Assembly: GCA_914767715.1 (NCBI GenBank)
Contig: OU612074.1
Span: 3,613,501-3,673,500, forward strand
Origin: Membranipora membranacea
Lineage: Eukaryota > Bryozoa > Gymnolaemata > Cheilostomatida > Membraniporidae
DNA length: 60,000 nucleotides
Direction of reading: 5' to 3'
Shown: positions 1 through 10,300 of the stretch, in pieces
How positions within the stretch are numbered: position 1 is the first letter of the stretch
Layout: each line of letters starts with the position of its first letter
Program-made: the position numbers and the translations under genes
The notes under the pieces: generated by a model
The model's database searches: none
Seen by the model: the letters and a program-made list of their open reading frames with translations, nothing else
Told to the model about the DNA's origin: nothing

Positions 1-1690
1 CAATCCTCAAAAGGTTTTTTGAGCACATAAATGGAACGAAAGTTGAAGCTCAATAATTTGCTAGTTCAAATTAGAACATTAGCTACATTATTGGTATTCA
101 AATTCATCAATTAATATCCAGTAGTTGGTGCAACACGTGTAATTTGATGTACAAGCAGTTGTTGAAACAGGTTGTGAATTTATCGCTTAGCAAGATGGCT
201 CAAGGGTAATATTGGTCTTGTATCAGGTGTTAATATAGCAGATAATATATATATTCTTCCTGTCAATCATGACATTTAGATTGTGCAAACTCAGTCGCAG
301 TCTCTCAAGCTTAAAGTTATTGTTACCACAAGTGCAATTCAGAAGTTTGAGGGGAAGAGACGGTGGAGGAGATGCATTCTAGAAAGATATACTTGGTATC
401 ATTTATTTCCACGGACCCCGATACACAACACAAGTCATGCACAGAACACAATAGGAAAGAAAACACATACATTAAAACAATGATCAACACCTCAACAGTG
501 TGCTGATTACAACAAAAAATAGAAGGTGTTTACAATAATAACTAAATCAACTTGGTAGTTGCCTCACGCGCTAGATGATGAAGGAGAAGTGTTTTGAGAA
601 AGAGCTAAACTCTTAGGTCAGTTTTCCAGTGATCATCGTGATGCGCGGCCTTTGAGCTGTCAATGCTCTCTGGTCGTTCAGGTACTGATTATAGAATTTG
701 ATGATTACTGTAATAGAGCCAATGGTCAACAAGTAACCAGCAAAAAATAATAGTAGACATTGAATTTACTTTGCATGGAATGTACGGTTTAGATTTCTAT
801 CACAGTTTTGCATAAAGGAATTCACTGCCTCATATTGCACATTACTTGAGTGATATGATCATGTTTGATGTTGTGGAAGATGTGAAGGTCTCAGAACATT
901 GCATCAGATAATGGTGCAGAGAAGCAGAAAATGTGAACCACTAAACATTATTGGAGTGACACATGCAACGCTTTCCTTTGCAGTCTAGACCTAGGCTGAA
1001 GTAATACAAGTGCAGGAGTCAGGCAAAAGTATTCCAGAGAAACAGCAGAAACGGGGATAGATTGCTACAAAATGTATTGTCATTTGTTGGTCCAAAGGCA
1101 TTTCGCCAAAAACTTGCCTATGAAAAGCCCTATCCATATGTGCAACGGTATTGTAGAGCGCTCTACTCAAGTCACTATTAGGTAGAGAAGTGTCAGAAGA
1201 CAATTACAATTTATTTTTGTAAGATTATACAGATCTCAAAGTAGATTTAATGTGATGCCATGGTCAGTATTTAGCTTAGCTTTGATCAAGAGCAACCATC
1301 ATGTATGTTAACCTTGATCAAAACAAAGCGATGTTTGATGCGAACAGAAGAAAAAACAACACAAACTATAATGCAGGAAATGTTTATGAGGAAGAATCAG
1401 CTTAAAACCATAACTCTACACTTGAAGTTTCAGATGTCATTGTTATTTTGCTGGTAATATTACCGTAAGAGCTTTATCAGAAGATTTTGTTACAGAAACA
1501 CTGGGTGTGTTATGCAGAGAATTGCAATTGAAATTTTATTCAGGCATCATCTTCAAAGAATAAAAGGTTTATGCATAGTCTCTGTTATTTAGCTCCTCAA
1601 ATGTAACTTTATCAACAGCTTCCTTAGAACTGGATTCACTTTAGTGAAGAACTCATTTTGTGGTCTGGACTCAACTGCATCACAAGAAAA
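1..1690. other. Intergenic DNA left of the collagen gene
   Basis: No convincing gene is seen here. About 120-690 is a degraded duplicate of sequence found again at about 4850-5150 and 6290-6860, described separately. The stretch 780-1450 has short peptide matches reminiscent of a retroelement integrase on the + strand, but they are broken by stops and too weak to call. The short open frames present have no recognisable domain. Confidence 0.6.
425..690 (-). pseudogene. Truncated duplicate of the 3' end of the DUSP8/16-like gene
   Basis: The segment follows, in the same orientation, the 3' flank and last exon of the phosphatase gene at 6295-6860. Shared landmarks include the run 'gaacacaataggaaagaaaa' (about 440 and 6303), 'caacagtgtgctgat' (about 493 and 6350) and 'tgctctctggt' near 663 and 6827. 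About 300 bp of the parental exon, roughly 6450-6755, is missing from the copy, so the reading frame and the native stop region are destroyed. It cannot encode a phosphatase. Identity is roughly 70-75% by eye, so the copy is old. The collagen gene lies between copy and parent. Confidence 0.6.
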
Positions 1691-4176
1691 ATGTGTCGGT
1701 GAGTAACGTTATGTTTTAAAATCAGATTTGAATGACTAGATATGGTAATGTCCTTTTTATTCATAGAGATCGGTTCATTCCTTCATTCTTATTTCTATTT
1801 TTATTTGTCAGTGCTACTTTATTTCCTGATTCGTTGTCGATTTCAGAATTATGTTACTTCATATAATGGTTATTGGAGCGATTGTGAGCATCGGTTATGG
1901 GTTAGTATCTGAGCTGGAGACAGAGATGAATAAGATTAAATCGATGGAGAAGGAGCTTGAAGAGGTAAAATCTGTGAACGCAAAGATAGAATCTGCTTTC
2001 AGCAAACTCGTATCTGCAATAAAAGTAAGTAGACTTAGCAATCAGTATGATGGGCCACATATCACTGAAAAAAAGTAACTGACATCTTGCTTTTGGGCTG
2101 GTTCTATCTGATTGATCTGATTACCCGAGAAAATGCACATCTGGTGTGCAGAACCACAAGGGTATAGTGCTCATGGTAAAGTAATAATTACAATACAATA
2201 TCAAACAATACATGGTTAGATCATTGAAATAAATGTACAAAAATGTAGAAGTTATTTGCATGCTCACGAATTTTACTCACTCAGCCATCTTGTTTTAGAT
2301 ATGGCCTGATGTGCCATTTTACCTCTATTTAGTCTGAATCAATATACGTTGAGCGATTCCATTATAAATATATCTGTACTTTATATATAACTATGATATT
2401 ACAGATTGCAAACGGAGATAAGCTGAAAACTGCTGTAGAAGAGACTGATGATGATAAAACTTCTCTCGACTATATATCATTGAGTGGTGAGTTATAAAAT
2501 CAGACAGAATGAATATAACATTAACTTACATGCACAAACCAATGCTCAGTGATTTACCTATCCGACTGAGAATTTTTTAATTTGAAGTATTCCAATTCTC
2601 TTACAACAGTTTAGGAATCGAATTCCCATTCATTAGATGAAACCTTACCCACTGCCTACATGTGTTAATCACCTCATGAACATTTCATTTCATCTGGATT
2701 TTCTCTGTTGTAGATTTAGTTACACTACTCAGGGGAATAGATGGTAAGTATAATTCAAAACATTATAAGCCAAGTAGATGATTTTGGAAACCTTCCATCA
2801 TAGAATGGTACATGTACTTACTTAAATATTGATGTATATGGATGAATGATCATCATGATGTATGATGATTAAAACCAAATATTTTCAATATCAGGCAAAG
2901 ATTGACTGCCAGGAGTTGATGGTAAAGATGGCTCTGATGGAAGGGATGGTTCTGATGGGAGGGATGGTTCTGATGGGAGGGCCGGATTGCCTGGCTTAAC
3001 AGGGAGAGATGGGGTTGTTGGTCCTAAAGGGGCCCCTGGCCCACAAGGAGTCACTGGTGAGACAGGACCTAGAGGGTTGACAGGTCATCCTGGAGTGAAG
3101 GGTAGTGCTGGAATACAGGGACAAGCAGCTAAAGTCGGATCTGTCTACACAAGATGGGGACGGAAATCATGTGGGAGCAACTCAACTAGGCTTTATGAAG
3201 GTTCGATACCAGAAATTATTGTAATTCCTGTCATTTGTGCTTACTCAGAAATGGCAGGTTGAGAATAGTAAGCTTATTTATTTACGAAGTACAAGTTTTT
3301 TAGTAGCCTATGTAGTGTTTATGAAAGTGACAACAGATAATAACAAAATATGTTCGTATTGGCAGTCATATTCCAAATGTCAGTGATTTGTGAAAAGGTA
3401 GCTCAGAGGTGTTCACTGAACAAGTTCTAAAAAAGTTAAATGCATGAAGATGATAGACTCCCTCAAGATTACAATCATTCATGTAAAAGTAAAAAGTTAT
3501 CCTCAAATTTTGTATTAAGCACTGCTGTTTTTTAGGATTTGCAGCTGGAGGAAACCACCAGGATACCGGAGGTGGTGTGGATTTCCAATGTCTGCCACTC
3601 AATCCTCAGTTTGATCAGTACACCTATTCTGGAGTCTCTAGTTCCTGGATATACGGTACTGAATATCAGAATAATGGCTACCCTAGTTCCATCCCATCTG
3701 GAGCTACTGACCAGAACGTACCATGCGCTCGCTGCTACTCAACTCACTCTGCTGTCATGATGGTCCCAGCTCGTCGTGATTGTCCATCCAGCTGGACTGT
3801 GGAATATCATGGTACGTATAAAAATGTTGAAAAGAATCAATATTTGAAATGTGGGATCACTACTTCAATCTAGGTGTACATGGCATATTCAACATTGCTG
3901 AACAGGTATATAGTCTCGAGTAATGCACACTACAACTCACCTGACCTCACCTCTCTGCTTGTAGGATATTTGATGAGTGCTCATTACATTCACCCCCATC
4001 CAGCTTCTTATGAATGTGTTGATGGTTCACCAGAGTATGTAACAGGTCAGCATGGGAACGTCAATGGTGCCTTGTTCTACTTTGTGAAGGTAGCATGTAC
4101 AGGAGATGGTGCTATCGGCCTTTGTCCACCTTATTCCAGTGAGAAGTGGGTACAATGTGTAGTTTGTTCCAAATAG
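1691..4176 (+). CDS. Membrane-anchored short-chain collagen, seven exons
   Basis: Exons: 1691-1698, 1847-2024, 2405-2486, 2714-2743, 2913-3200, 3536-3811, 3965-4176; all intron phases agree and give 357 residues. Residues about 4-23 form a hydrophobic signal-anchor (IMLLHIMVIGAIVSIGYGLV) with no obvious cleavage site, followed by a Glu/Lys-rich heptad-like coiled coil to about residue 62. About 25 uninterrupted Gly-X-Y triplets follow, including three GSDGRD units. The C-terminal domain has ten cysteines and begins 'GSVYTRWGRKSC'. It resembles the C-terminal domain of sponge and cnidarian short-chain (C4-like) collagens, which trimerise and assemble at the cell surface or in matrix. Type II membrane topology is my inference. 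The donor after exon 5 (gttcga) is weak. Exon 5 has an upstream acceptor whose use would include an in-frame TGA, so a decaying gene is possible. Confidence 0.87.
2025..2404 (+). other. Collagen intron 2
   Basis: A 380-bp intron with donor gtaagt and acceptor ttacag, phase 0. No other structure is seen. Confidence 0.8.
2891..2915 (+). promoter_or_regulatory. Tandem 3' splice sites with an in-frame TGA between them
   Basis: Two AG acceptors stand 18 nt apart, ending at 2894 and 2912. Both keep the phase and the Gly-X-Y register. The upstream one, with the better preceding sequence, adds Gly-Lys-Asp then TGA (2903-2905) exactly where a triplet glycine is expected. The downstream one skips the stop and restores a continuous collagen helix. 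Confidence 0.6.
2926..2980 (+). repeat. 18-bp coding repeat, about three copies, in the collagen exon
   Basis: Three near-identical 18-bp units (like gatggttctgatgggagg) encode Gly-Ser-Asp-Gly-Arg-Asp. Repeats in multiples of 9 bp are usual for growth and shrinkage of collagen helices. Confidence 0.85.
3201..3535 (+). other. Collagen intron 5
   Basis: A 335-bp intron. Its donor (gttcga) is far from consensus, but the acceptor after a T-rich run (gttttttag) is good. The split is phase 1 and rejoins the conserved 'YEG-FAAG' junction of this collagen family. Nothing else is seen. Confidence 0.7.
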
Positions 4177-4258
4177 ATGAACTGAAAACATGGAATTATT
4201 GAGGCCAACATAAATAGATAAATGTAACATGAGCGTCCGGCACAACTTAAATTGTGTC

Positions 4259-4264
4259 AATAAA
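4259..4264 (+). terminator. Collagen polyadenylation signal AATAAA
   Basis: A canonical AATAAA lies 83 bp after the collagen stop codon and is followed by a T-rich stretch, as expected for a 3' end. Confidence 0.7.
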
Positions 4265-4654
4265 TTTGAATTCAACTTTTCTTTGTTTTAATTAAAATTC
4301 TATATTAACATTATCATCGTCGAGGAAGGAACTATACTTTAATTCTAGAGATGCTTCCTCCATAATCAATGATGATGATCATATGTCAGGCCATATTATT
4401 ATTATATTAATATTATTGTGTTTCTAATTAAAAATGATTTCATAATAATTCATGTCACCTGCTTTGAGATAATCTGATGTAGAATAAAATGATTTGTCTA
4501 GCAACATATGCGACAACTTCTCAATACAGAGTCACCTACTATACAGAAATAGTTGGCTTTACTCCAAATATTATAATCTGGTTTCCTTTGTGCTGACCTT
4601 GCTTGGTTAGAATTTTTTGCACATAAGGGTTGCAATAAGAAGTATAGCACATAC

Positions 4655-4801
4655 ATCAACACACTGAAAGCCTTGAAGTGCCTAGCCGTAGAAATATCAG
4701 AGACTATATATATATCCATAGCCTCTGGTGTTACTCCTTGCGGCTCTTGAAAAATTGGTAGATCCGACAACTCTTCAAATCGTTCTATAAGATCATGTCC
4801 G
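4655..4801 (-). other. Exon-like open segment, unassigned
   Basis: On the minus strand an acceptor (ttgcctgtag) at 4802 and a donor (gtatgt) at 4654 enclose 147 bp, open in one frame and phase 2 at both ends. The 48-residue translation is acidic and protein-like (starts GHDLIERFEELSDLPIFQEP). I recognise no family and found no partner exons. It could be a lone exon of another gene, a relic, or chance. Confidence 0.28.
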
Positions 4802-5214
4802 CTACAGGCAACCCACAGACATGTTTAATATAACTTGATCTCTGGTATTTGGTGCTACACAAGTTTAGTCTTACCGGGGTGGGGGGGGGGGGGAGGCCGT
4901 CGTGCGTGGGCAAAAGTCTGGGGGGCTTCGACTAGTTTTATGTATATATGTTCGACAGAACATGTTGTGACTTTATCGTTTAGCCAGATGGCTCATTGGT
5001 AATATTGGAATTGTACCAAGTGTAAATATAGCAGCTATAATATAACACACTTCCTTTAAATCGAGACTTTCAATGTATGCAAACTAAGTCACAGTTATCA
5101 CCGCTACCACAGGAGCAACTCAGTGGAGGGGGTGAATTCTAGGAAGTTATACTCTAGTACTCTAGTAGATCATCACAAACCTCAAATGTCTCACAAAGTC
5201 TTTTTTCGGCAAGA

Positions 5215-5325
5215 CTAGATCAACTTTGATCCATTTTGCCCGCATTGGAACACCCCCCCCCCCCACGTGTCAGTAGAGGGGGGTGGCAATTCCAATGTGG
5301 GCAAAATGGATCAAACTTTATCTAG
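5215..5325. repeat. Foldback palindrome with C-run and G-run
   Basis: Left arm 5215-5250 and right arm 5290-5325 are complementary over 36 bp with three mismatches. The core between them carries a C-run and a G-run that can extend the stem, leaving a small loop. It could extrude as a cruciform or be a miniature foldback element. It lies within sequence present in the right copy of the local duplication and absent from the left copy. Confidence 0.8.
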
Positions 5326-6447
5326 GCAAGACAAGGACCCAGCAGGTGCCCCTACAAGTACAAGCACTATTTTAAGCTCCACAGACATTGTGTTAACTGC
5401 TCTTTCGGTGAATAAACTATACACAAACTTGAAAGAAAGTCAAACTGTCTATGCTGACTCATGGTGCTGTCATTGCTAGTCAGCAGGCAAACCCCTGCTC
5501 TGTGTACATGTTTGATGGTCTCACTGCAACTTCACATTGTTGAACAATGTAGAAACCAATAATACACTCATGGTTATTTATGCTTGTTCGAAGTTCATTG
5601 AAAACTGGTTCACAATTCAAGATTATGGGTCTAGAAGTCAGTTGCCACCGTTACGATATTTCGATCCGGGTTTTAGATGTAGAAGGCACAGTCAAATTTA
5701 AATTTTTTAATTTATATTTAATTATTATTTTAGTATAGCTGTACAACATATTAGGTTGATATATATATACCAATAAAATGAGACATAAATTAATGCAGCA
5801 CTGTCACGCATTCATACATTCACAAACACAGAAATTAATAGTGCTGCTGCAAAACCAAGTATGTGTAACTTGTTCAGGAAAATCCTAAATTCTCTCAGTC
5901 AAAAGAAATGATACCGTTCGAATAATACCATCGATTTATAAAAATAAAATTGATTTCGACTGTATCTAGTTTCAAAAGTGTTTAGTATTCAAGTTTTTAG
6001 TTAAAAAGGCCATCCCTGATTTTTGTTGCATCATCATTTTTTTTACTCGGCTTCGATTAAGAAAGAAAAAGGAACCATACAGACTAGGCTACATACATGA
6101 ATAAAACAATTAGAGGAACTAGGGCTATAGCCTGATAATCAGTGGTTGATTTCTGAAGTGAGTAGAAGGGAAGGGGGCGTTAATCTTGTAATTAACTACA
6201 ACATGACTAGATACCATTACGATGTTAGATTAACAAAAAGCACCATACAACTGGAACAAAATCTAACCAGGAAAAACGGTTCTATAAGAGAATCTAGCAC
6301 TGAACACAATAGGAAAGAAAACGCACACATGACAACAAGTATCAACACATCAACAGTGTGCTGATGACAACTAAGAATAAAATCTATTTACAAGAATAAT
6401 CAAATCAAATTAGGAGTTGCCCCACCCTGCTAGGTGAAGAAGGGCTG

Positions 6448-7365
6448 CTACAATACTTTGATGACTTCTAGACTGCCGTGCAGTGAGTTATGGCTGCCGG
6501 TTGATGAGATGCTGCCGGTACTTTGAGCCACAGATAGCTTTGGTATTACCTCATGACACAAACACTTATCGATACTGGAGCATGTTAAACACACCCTATC
6601 CGCCTTGTTTAGACTGTCCTCCAGACTTCGAGATTTAAATGTCTCCTGGCTATACTTTAAAATCATGTCCAGGTTACTGGGGATTAGTTGAGGGGAGGCT
6701 AGGTAGTCTTTAGTAGGGGTCATAGGAGTGGCCACCCGCTCTTTGGGAGAGTTCTGAGCCAGGGCTACACTTTTAGGTCTGATTTTCAGTGATCTTGGTG
6801 ACGTCTGTTCTCGGAGTTGAACAGTGCTCTCTGGTTGTTTGAAGTCTACTGGTGTGGTCAGTGAGTTAGACGTAGCCTGTGATACAGGCACTCGGTCAGT
6901 TTCAGACGGGGGTGTAGCCTCTGCCACTGTAGTCGAGATCTGATCAGTGCGGCACTCTTTGAGTTGGCTTACTGAAGCGTCTTGTAGTGGTGTAGACTTC
7001 GCGCCAGCGAGGCTTACAGGTCTCTTAGGTGTCGTTGGTGTAGCTTCGTCGAGTCGTGTTAGACTTAGGCTCATAGGCCGAGAAGCCTTTGAGTTTGGGG
7101 AGGGTGAGCCTTCTGACCTGTCCATGCTACTATTGTTACTGTTGTTGCAGTTCAGTATATGTAGACTGAGAGACCGCGGGGCTGCTGTCGGGGTGCTGCC
7201 GGTTGAGGCGTTTCTGTGTTTTGTTTCAGAGCTGTAACAGTGCATAAATTCAGGCTCTTCGTTGATAGGTTGTGCAGATGGTTTGGGAGTGAGTGGCAGA
7301 CCTTCTGACGCTGTTAAGGCACCAAATCTTAGCTTGGCAAAGGCTGCTGTAGGTGAATGCGATCC
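6448..7365 (-). CDS. DUSP8/16: DUSP8/16 last exon: regulatory tail
   Basis: Encodes 305 residues and the TAG stop. It is low-complexity and rich in SP/TP dipeptides, likely proline-directed kinase targets. It opens with HSPTAAFAKLRF, a near repeat of a motif in the preceding exon. Conserved features near the end are a Cys-rich patch (VCLTCSSIDKCLC) and the terminal LEVIKVL. The last residues are hydrophobic and could be a PDZ ligand; that is inference. Confidence 0.92.
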   Translation of the reverse strand, partial: GSHSPTAAFAKLRFGALTASEGLPLTPKPSAQPINEEPEFMHCYSSETKHRNASTGSTPTAAPRSLSLHILNCNNSNNSSMDRSEGSPSPNSKASRPMSLSLTRLDEATPTTPKRPVSLAGAKSTPLQDASVSQLKECRTDQISTTVAEATPPSETDRVPVSQATSNSLTTPVDFKQPESTVQLREQTSPRSLKIRPKSVALAQNSPKERVATPMTPTKDYLASPQLIPSNLDMILKYSQETFKSRSLEDSLNKADRVCLTCSSIDKCLCHEVIPKLSVAQSTGSISSTGSHNSLHGSLEVIKVL

Positions 7366-10300
7366 CTAAAAATAAAGAATGGAAAATATAATTAATGATA
7401 TTACAATTCAGAGTTACCCTCTCATTGAACTTGAACGTCAGAGACAACACAACTCTTTCACAACACTTACAGCCAACAAATAATTTAAATTAGCAACACA
7501 GAACTTTCAATATCGTCCAACAAATAGTGTTATGAACTTATCACCATTCACAGAATTTGACGTTTCACTCCCCTCTGAATCTGGTCAAATACAAAGTTAT
7601 ATATTTTACAAAACCAAACGAGAACAGCGTCCATCAAGTAACCATAATATCCACACTTGTTCAGATTGATAGGGTCGTACTTTGGTCAACCAAGTTTAAG
7701 TATTGATGAAGTTTAATTACCTGTGTGACGCCAGCTGTAAGGCAGTGCTCGAAGCGTAGCTTAGCCAGGGCAGCTGTCGGAGAACTAGCAGTCCTACTAC
7801 CCACAACACCGGCCGTCCTAGCTCCGGATGCAAACATAGCAGGATCCAGACTAATAGACTTAGGCATACGTGGTGTACTGGATGGTGAGCTGGGGGTGGC
7901 TAACTCGGCCCGCAAATCCTCTGCAAAATGAACATCACAAATATTAGCTACGATCTTGATGGTTATAATGATATTATCAAATCAATGATATAAATCTCAA
8001 ACTTTGGACTCTATCGGCCTGACAATAACTCCAAGGGCATCTAAAGTTTTTAGGCAACATCTTGTGCTCAAATACAGCGTATTAGCTGAAGATTCTAGTT
8101 GTTACTCACCTATACATCTTCTCTTGCTGCCGGAGAGATGAGAGCTTCCCTCTCTCTCCATCTGCTGCTCGTATTCTAGTAACTGTCCCAGAAAGTTGAA
8201 GTTAGGAGAGATGGTGATTCGCTTCTCCTTCACATATCTGCAAATCAAAAATAAGAACAAATAAGAGTAACAGTTAAAAAATCTGAACTGGACACACAAG
8301 TTTAAATATGTTGGAAATAATTTTACCAATCATGGGTTTCTTTGAAGACTTGCATGAACCTACTTGCTGCTTTCGCCGCTTTTGATCTGCACAGGAAATG
8401 AAATATTTGTCAAATTTAACAAAACAAACAGTGATTATGCACAGCCAGCTCTTTTTGTTGGCTGATCAGATTCAAAAGTGATCAACAAATAAAAGAATGC
8501 ATTGTTCAGTTACACAATCCCCCAGTTATGTAAGCAAGACTATGACTAATCTCAAACTTTCACACCAAAATTCGGATATTTTGTTGGTCTTTGCACTGGA
8601 TGAAATGCTTTGACAAGGGATTGAGTTTATTTTTAGGATTGTAATATTATTCTGAATGTGAATCAGACTTTACTAGGGCTATTATTACACGGACCTCTCA
8701 ACACCAGACTATGCTTTATTTCCATAACAGCACTGAACTAATGATGGTAATTTTGTGTGTGTGCCCCTGTGACTGGTCTTGTCTGTGATTTGCACAGAAA
8801 AGTTTCCTTTGTCTTTGAAGCGTTTTCAAAATTGAAATTAAGATAAAAGGTTGCCGTTTTCCATATTGAATTTTGATTAGATTTGAGAAAAGAGCCAGAG
8901 CTCAGTTCGATACCATGTGACTTTTACTGCTGCTGCTAAATGTTGTCATGAGTCAGCATACGCTTAACCGGCATCATCATGACAGGAGTAGCCTAGCAAC
9001 TATCGATAGAGTTGAAAATCTATAATGCTAATAATTATTCTTGAGTCCTATCAAAGTTTGCTGAACTATCAAGGTAAAGATAACTGATTCCACAAGTAAA
9101 GATTACTGAACTGGCAGGTAAAAGTTTACTGAACTCGCAGGTGAAGATTGCTGAACTCATATCCAATAAAATATCTCGTTATCGACCAGTTAGTCATTGC
9201 TGTAAAATTTCCCATTTCCCAAACCGCCAACACCTAACACCTATAACTGGTTTATTCGATCGATCGTATAAAACCAGAAAAGCACCACTAGAATATTTCC
9301 TATCCTCATAACTGCATGTTAATCCGTTTGTTTGTGGCGTTTGTTTGTGGCGTGAAAGGAAGGATTTTGACACTACATTGGCCACATAGGTTCATAGAGT
9401 GCATAAATAGCATAATACTTTGGTGACAGGGGGGGGGGGGGGAGATTAGAGATCACTGTTTGTTGTGTGGCTATGACTCATAACTAAGGATGTGACATTT
9501 AACAGATCATCATCGTCTCCCTCGGTGCACACACCAAGCAGGCCAATCAAACACTCTTTTCTATATGTCATCACAATACGATTTGATATAACCAAGTTTT
9601 TATTTAGGGGTATGTGGGGTACAAAGCTTGCCTCTGTGCCTATGAGGACACTTTACTGTACTACCGTAGATGATAAGTGATAGTCATGAATACATGATGA
9701 GTATTAGATTATTTTTTGGTGCACATTTAGCGACTGTGTGGCTTCATTGTTTGAGGGATTGTTGATGTATGGACGTATGGAATCCCCAACATCACAAAGC
9801 CATTATCTTTGTGATGAAATATTCTATTTTAGCCAAATTATGAGACCCATTATTCATCTGCCCAGTCAAATGAGTGTCAATGACCAATTCTACTAAAATT
9901 ACCACTGGCTTTTAATCTCCCATCAAATTTATGAGCCTTTGATTCATTTGGCTTATATATTGCTCCATATTGCTTTTTAATTAGCCCATTTTTTTCAATT
10001 TATGGAAAATTGAATTTGATAATTACACACAGCAGAGCGAGAATTTTTCTGGCCTATGGTTTGATCTTGTGATGGACTAGCTTTAGAAAATTATGATGAT
10101 CAATGTTATGTCTGCTGTGTGAGTCACTACCCACAATGCAACAGTACTGAACAACCCTAACTGTGGGATTTCCAGAACATTGCATTGTGGGATTGTTAGC
10201 TGACAGTCATTATTTACCTGTATGCTTCCTCAGACACCATGTGATAAGTTCTCATGATATAAGCTATAGCCAGAGTCGGTGATCGGGATACTCCAGCTAG

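Larger units (their letters stand above)
4265..6447. other. Intergenic DNA between collagen and phosphatase genes
   Basis: Contains a 13-G run at 4881-4893, an exon-like open stretch on the minus strand (4655-4801), the parental copy of the left-hand duplication (about 4850-5150 and 6290-6447) and a foldback palindrome (5215-5325). The stretch 5330-6290 is AT-rich with no gene that I can support. The 3' UTR of the phosphatase should occupy the right-hand part. No canonical minus-strand AATAAA was found close to the stop. Confidence 0.6.
8238..10217 (-). other. DUSP8/16 intron 8
   Basis: 1,980-bp phase-2 intron. It contains an unused-looking 60-bp exon-like segment (8327-8386), a 22-23-bp minisatellite (9061-9160) and a 14-G run near 9430. 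No nested gene is seen. Confidence 0.8.

Noticed and set aside
991-1203. 70-codon minus-strand open frame
   Set aside because: No domain, no splice partner, lies in the noncoding flank.
780-1450. Possible integrase-like retroelement remnant (short + strand matches such as ASDNGAE)
   Set aside because: Stops in every frame, motifs out of the expected order and spacing; not strong enough to name an element.
2869-3054. Minus-strand Pro/Ser-rich frame opposite the collagen exon
   Set aside because: It is the antisense shadow of Gly-X-Y coding sequence.
3195-3210. ggttcgatacc as a tRNA B box
   Set aside because: It lies at the collagen exon 5 donor; no A box or cloverleaf around it.
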